Origin: Mytilus californianus
Lineage: Eukaryota > Mollusca > Bivalvia > Mytilida > Mytilidae
Assembly (NCBI RefSeq): GCF_021869535.1
Contig: NW_026262734.1
Location: 110,271,088 to 110,335,087 of the forward strand
Direction of reading: 5' to 3'
DNA: 64,000 bases
Under the pieces are notes generated by a model that saw nothing but the letters and a program-made list of their open reading frames with translations, did no database searches and was not told where the DNA came from. Position 1 is the stretch's first letter. The number at the start of each line of letters is the position of its first letter. A program made the translations under genes and the position numbers. Of the stretch, positions 52,601-58,600 are shown one piece after another.

Positions 52601-55600
52601 TTGATTTGTTTTATTGTCCCAATACATGAATTTATATGGTTTAAGAGTAGGGATCTCGACCATTTCCAAGTTTTCAAACAGGAGGGGGTGGGGTGTCCCC
52701 AGGGACTCCCCCTATATTTCATTTCATTTGTTTTATTGTCCCATACATGAATGTATATGGTTCAGGGGTGGGGATCTCAACCATTTCCAAGTTCTCAAAC
52801 AGGAGGGGTTGGGGTGACCCCAGGGACTCCCCATGCATTTCATTTGATTTGTTATATTGTCCCATACATGAATATTTATGGTTTGGGGTGGGGATCTCGA
52901 CTGTTTACAAGTTCTCAAACAGGAGGGGGTAGGGTGACCCCAGGGACTCCCCCTATATTTCATTTGATTTGTTTTATTGTCCCATACATGAATATATATG
53001 GTTAAGGGGTGGGGATCTCGACCATTTCCAAGTTCTCAAACTGGAGGGGTAGGGACGACACTGGGGACTCCCCCAAATTATTTTTATTTGATTTCTTTTA
53101 TTGTCCCTTACAAGTATATATATTGTTTAGGGGTGGGGATCGCTACGGTTTACAAGATAAATGTACATTTTCAAATTGAAGGGGGTTGGGATGAAACCCA
53201 GGGACTCACCCTATATTTTGGTTGATTTTTTTTATTGTCCTGTTCTCATTACTGAAGACTGCATGTGTCTATCACTTACTGTTTTCGAGAAATAGTCATT
53301 TGAAAATTTTAAAAAATAAAATCCCATAGGGTTCTATAGTAAACCCCCTCCCTTCTTCAGGCCCCTCCAAATACCCCTAAATAGACCCCAATGCACAAAC
53401 AAAAGATTAATGGCTCCGCTAGACATGTTAGTCTAATATTTTATGAAACCCTAAGTATATCTGAGAAACGGTCAAAGTTGTCTTCTTAGACGGTTTGAGT
53501 GGATTCAGTCCGACTTGTCTCGGGGACGAGTTGTCCACATTACTTAAAACATCCCATCGACGTCGATTTCCGCATCTGTTTCATGACCTTGTTTCATTCA
53601 TAAAATAACAACAACCTTATTTGGCAAGATAAGTAAAAATACCGCCCACTTATATAACTTTATTTCCTCTATCATAGAGATTTGTTGTACATGAACAATA
53701 TTCCTGCGCATTTTGCCATTTGGGAAATATAAACGACTTGTACAGTCAGGGATATAACTCTATAGGGTTATTACAGAAAATAACTTGCATGTGTTATTAC
53801 AGATACTTTCATGAGTTGTCTACTCTTTAATCCTTAAATTTTCTAAATCTGTAATAACATATGTTTGTTATTTGTAAAATAAATCATAAATATTTTGATT
53901 TTTAGTAGGCTCTAGGGAACTCTTGAAACTTTGCGCAGAAACTAAATGCATAGCCTTGATAACTAATTTTTGAATTAAATTAATACATTTTTCATTAACC
54001 ATGGTAAATCAATGAGACGAGGCTTTTAAGGGATAAACTTAGCTGTAATAACAAGGCTTAGTTATTAAAGGCATTTAACTTATTATATAAAACACTTGGG
54101 AATTACTGGGAAGCTTGCGCAGAACCTCATTACATGCTCTGATCATTATTTCTTACAATAAATTAAAATACATTGTAATTAAGCATGATGAATGTCTGAG
54201 CAAATGCTTAGGAGTGATGTAGAGGAGCTGTAATAACACCCGTTAGTTATTATAGGCATATTTTTTCTGTAATAACATAGGTGTACTATGCATGATTGGC
54301 AAGCTATGAACTGTTATATCCTTCTATAGTTAAGTATACATAAATACAATAGTAATATCAATAGAACCTGTATACATTTTAACAAAACTAATGATGTATA
54401 TTACCCCTTTGAAACATGTAACATACATATGTTATCACAGTTCTTTGATTTTTTAGTCCACAATAACAAATGTATGTTATTTTTCTGTAATAACCCTATA
54501 GAGTTATATCCTTGACTGTTGTAATTACCGATTTTCGGCGATGAAATATTTCATTCAATTGTTCTTTGACATCGTAGTCAAAAGCACAGGGGATAATAAA
54601 CTACGTACGGATTTCTATTGAGCACTACTTCCTATGTGCAACTTCAAATGTTTTGGGTAGTTCGACGATCATTAAAGGTTTTTCTGGTCATATTTTTTGT
54701 ATTCCAGAAATAAAAGTATTAAAAAAATGTCCAATTAGTTATAAATAACATAATAGCCAGCTAGATAATAACAATGGCCCATATATCAGCATTTATTGGT
54801 TAGAACACAAAGTCTACCATAAGACAGCTTAACTGCCTAAAAATCTAAATACATGGTTAGATTCAGCATATCAAAGAACCCCATATATTCAATTTTTGTT
54901 TAAATCGACCAAAGTTTAATTTTGGACCCCAATTTGGACCAACTTGAAAACTGGGACCGAAATCAAAAATCTAAATACATGTTTAGATTCAGCATATCAA
55001 AGAACCCCATATATTCAATTTTTGTTAAAATCAAACTAAGTTTAAATTTGGACTCTTTGGACATTAATGTAGACCAATTTGAAAACTGGACCCAAAATTA
55101 AAAATCTAAATACACGGTTAGATTTGGCATATCAAAGAACCCCAATAATTCAATTTTTGATGAAATAAAACAAAGTTTAATTCTCTTTTGACCTCAATAT
55201 GAACCAATTTGATAGCGGGGCCCACAAATAAAAAATCTAAATACATGGTTAGATTCAGCATATCAAAGAACCCCATATATTCAATTTTTGTTGAAATCAA
55301 ACAAAGTTTAATTTTGGACCCCAATTTGGACCAACTTGAAAACTGGGCCCTAAATCAAAATTCTAAATACACGTACATGTTCTATTCAGCATATCAAAGA
55401 ACCCAATATATTCAATTTTTGTTAAAATCAAACTAAGTTTAATTTTGGACCCTTTGGACCTTAATGTAGACCAATTTGAAAACTGGACCCAAAATTTAAA
55501 AATCTAAATACACGGTTAGATTTGGCATAACAAATAAATAAATGTGGTCAAAGATTTTACAAATCTAATGCGCCATACTGTGCAATTAAAGATTACTTCT

Positions 55601-58600
55601 TGAAATTTTTCAATATTTGAAGAATAATTCTTTTTAATTTCTGAAATCTGAAATGAGAAAAAGTTGACCCCCCCCCACCCACCTCTTCCCCCAAAAAAGT
55701 TCTTTCCCTCAAGATATGGTCATAATCTCAATTCAAATTTCCAATGGAATTTGCAACCATAATTACCCATTTAAATTTACCATAGTGCTAACATAATCTA
55801 TTTTATAATAGAATTTAAAATATGGCAGTATGGTGTCAAATCTTTCATATTGATTTTTTTGTAAAGATGCAACATTTGCAGATATTTTTACTGTTCTTCC
55901 TTTATAAATATGCATTTCTTTAAACATAATTTAAAAGCAGTGTAAGGGAAGTAATCAAAATGTTGTATGTGGATTACCTCCCTTACACTGTTTTAAATTG
56001 TCTTAATTGTTCATTAACCATTACTTTATACATAATTTAAAAGCCAGTAAGGGAGGTAATACAAATGATGTATTTGATTTATCTCCCTTACACTGCTTTA
56101 AATTATGTTTTGTACTAAAGTATTTGTCCATATAAAAATGCTTGTTTTTTGCCCCTAATTCCTAAAATTTTGAGGCAATTACCCCCAAAATCAATCCCAG
56201 CATTCCCTTTGTGATATGGAACCTTGTGGTACAATGTCAGAGAGATCCATACACTAACACACAAGTTATGTCTGGAAGTTACAAAAATGCTTATTTTTGG
56301 CCCCTTTTTGGCCCCTAATTCCTTAACTGTTGGGACCATAACCCCCAAAAACAATCCCAACCTTCCTTTTGTGGTATTGAACCATATGGTAAAATTTCAT
56401 ACATAGAGATCCATTCACTTAAACTAAAGTTAGAGTGTGAAAACCAATGTGTCTTCGGACGACGACGACAACGACGATGCCAACGTCATACCAATATACG
56501 ATCGCAAATTTTTTTTGCTGTCGTATAAAAACCAGAATTTTTTTTTTTAAATTTACTACTGGATACTATCTTATGATCATAAACAAGCTTCTGTCCAAGT
56601 TTGGTAGAAATCCAGGTTAGTTTAAGAAAGTTATTAAAATTTCAAAAACTTTAACCACAGAGTGAATATTTGTGGTCGACGAAGCCGACGGAATGTAGGA
56701 TCACAATGTCTCGCTTTTTTCGACTTAAGTCGAAGGCTCAACAAAAATGAACATCGCTGTCATGAATAATAAAGATGAAAATAAATTTTGAAGTGAATTT
56801 TAATTTTTTTTCAAATCGAAGGTCGGTCGGGCATAGCTAGTAACCAAAACGAGAGTCTGATAACAATAGTGGAAGGTCGCAGACCTTGGACCACCGCTTA
56901 TTTGAACCACTGAAAGCATTGCCAAATCAGACAATAACAACTCACCCCTCTCATCAAAAAGCGTAAAATCCCCTTGAATTTAGTCCTGCCATCTCCCCAC
57001 TTATGTATATAAGAATAAACTTCAAATGCAAAAAGGTCTGACAACTTGCCCCACCTAAGAAAGTATAAAATCCTATTAGTTTTAGTCCTGCCAACTCGAC
57101 CCCCCCCCCCCCCCCCCCCCCATTTTTACAGACAATAGACAATATTTTATTGGCACAAACGCATTTACAATAAATGGTAATGACCGAATGGATAAACAAT
57201 TTACATGGTAGTAAAATACATTTGTACAAACAATTATATATTTGTGAATAAAAAATTAAAGGTATAATGAAAATCTATTGCAATAGATTACTTCTTGCAT
57301 TTAAACAATTTGTTACGAAAGAGGAAGATAGTTTTAGTGCCATATAAGATTTATTATTAAGTATAAGATTTATTTTATTTTTATCGCACAATGTGGTTAT
57401 ATTTTTTCCTGTAATTTTGAACATTTTTAATACAAAAGTCTCTCTAATACTGGAGTAACCTCTGCAGTGTAGCAGCATGTGCTGTTCATTTTCAATTTTG
57501 CCACTTTTACAGATTTCACAAATTCTTTGATCTCTGGGCACTTTTAAATATCTTCCTCTTTCAATGGCAAGGTTATGAGCACTAACTCTTAATTTACACA
57601 ATGATGATCGATCTGATCTATTTCTTAAAGCATCAACATAACCTGCCCGTTCACTCATTTTGTAAACACTCTGGAAAACTGTTAATTTTGGGGATGCTGA
57701 AATATTTGCATGTTGTTCCTGAAAACCCTGATCAATTAGTCTTTGTTTTATAAAACCAAAAAGGGGTTTAATAGTAAGGTTAAAGTTTGACAAATATGAT
57801 AAACCTAAATTTTGAATAATAATATTTAACCTTTTAACCCATGGGTTGCTTTTTTTTGTAGCATTATATATTTGGTGAACTAAACTTCCTTCTGAAGTGA
57901 TTAAATGATCCCAGAATTTAATACTAGATAACATTATCCTATTTTTCAATGGCAGTCTTGCAAGTTCGGAAAGACATGCATCATTCGAGGCCTTACAGTG
58001 TACTCCCAAGATTTCTTTAATAAATTTTATATGCAACTTTTCATAGGCATCACTGTCTTTATACGTTGAAATAATTCCCCAGATTTCGCTACAATAAAGG
58101 AGAATAGGGGCTACTAAGGAATCAAAAAGTTTTTCCAGAAGTTTATAAGGGTGTTCTAATCCTATTGTTTTCTTTATTTTAAAATATGCTTTCCTAGCTT
58201 TTTCCAAAAGCGAAGTCATGGCGACATTAAAACTGCCATTATATCTAATATTAATACCCAAGTAACAATAAGTACCAACTGTCTCTAAGGTTTTGTCATT
58301 ATAATAAAATTCGTTTAAAAAAGACTTTCCATTTGAATTGAAAACCATTACTTTTGATTTCTCTGTTTTGACTTGTAATTTCCAAGAAGAACAATAATTA
58401 CTTGATGTATTGAGACAATTTTGCAAACCCTCTTTGCTATCTGATAATAATACAATATCATCGGCATACAACAGAGCATTTAATGAAACATCACCAACTA
58501 CAACTGGATCTGCATTGATATTTTCCAAGTCTTATGACATGTATGAAAATACAAATCAAATCTTACTCATCAAGAATTATCATGGGATGAGTAAGTGGTA

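Larger units (their letters stand above)
51603..54838. mobile_element. 3.2-kb insertion with TAGGCAGTTAA ends inside element E
   Basis: The E satellite stops at cccacaaataaa and resumes at aaaatctaaatacatgg. The insert carries short inverted ends taggcagttaa (51627) and ttaactgccta (54829-54839). Between them are element C copy 2 and a 776-bp TIR element. The exact left boundary is uncertain by about 25 bp. Confidence 0.5.
50874..56530 (+). mobile_element. Helentron-associated-like element E, copy 3, nested in D and itself interrupted
   Basis: Left end gctccgctgggcgcagcttg atacaaccgcagagg. About 125-bp satellite units (aatacatggttagattcagc atatcaaag) lie at 51060-51602 and continue at 54839-55530. 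A right part with cccctaattcctaaaa units follows, then the terminal hairpin atacgatcgcaaattttttt ttgctgtcgtat (56497-56526). Interrupted at 51603-54838. Confidence 0.7.
50416..56749 (+). mobile_element. Helentron-associated-like element D, copy 2, split by nested insertions (intron 1)
   Basis: The left half (50416-50873) starts gtaagggttccgcggaaccc ggtgtctcgc and breaks off after tacagaataaaatg. The right half resumes at 56531 (accagaattttttttttt…) with aagcttctgtccaagtttgg tagaaatccagg and ends in the tgtctcgcttttttcgactt aagtcgaagg stem-loop. Copy 1 at 38762-40472 shows that the two halves are contiguous in the family. The 5.6 kb between them is element E plus its own insertions. Confidence 0.7.

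Noticed and set aside
52283..53225. Overlapping frames of 67-155 codons with repeated [18 protein letters not shown] text
   Set aside because: Translation of the about 121-bp internal repeats of element C copy 2; not a protein gene.
51030..55436. Frames repeating [19 protein letters not shown]
   Set aside because: Translation of the about 125-bp satellite of element E, present in both halves of the interrupted element.
55590..55620. Possible SSRP1 exon 1 (minus-strand text EKFQEVIF)
   Set aside because: Only QEV matches; the frame lacks the start and the GA(M/V) end. The 58952-59005 exon fits start, motif and phase.
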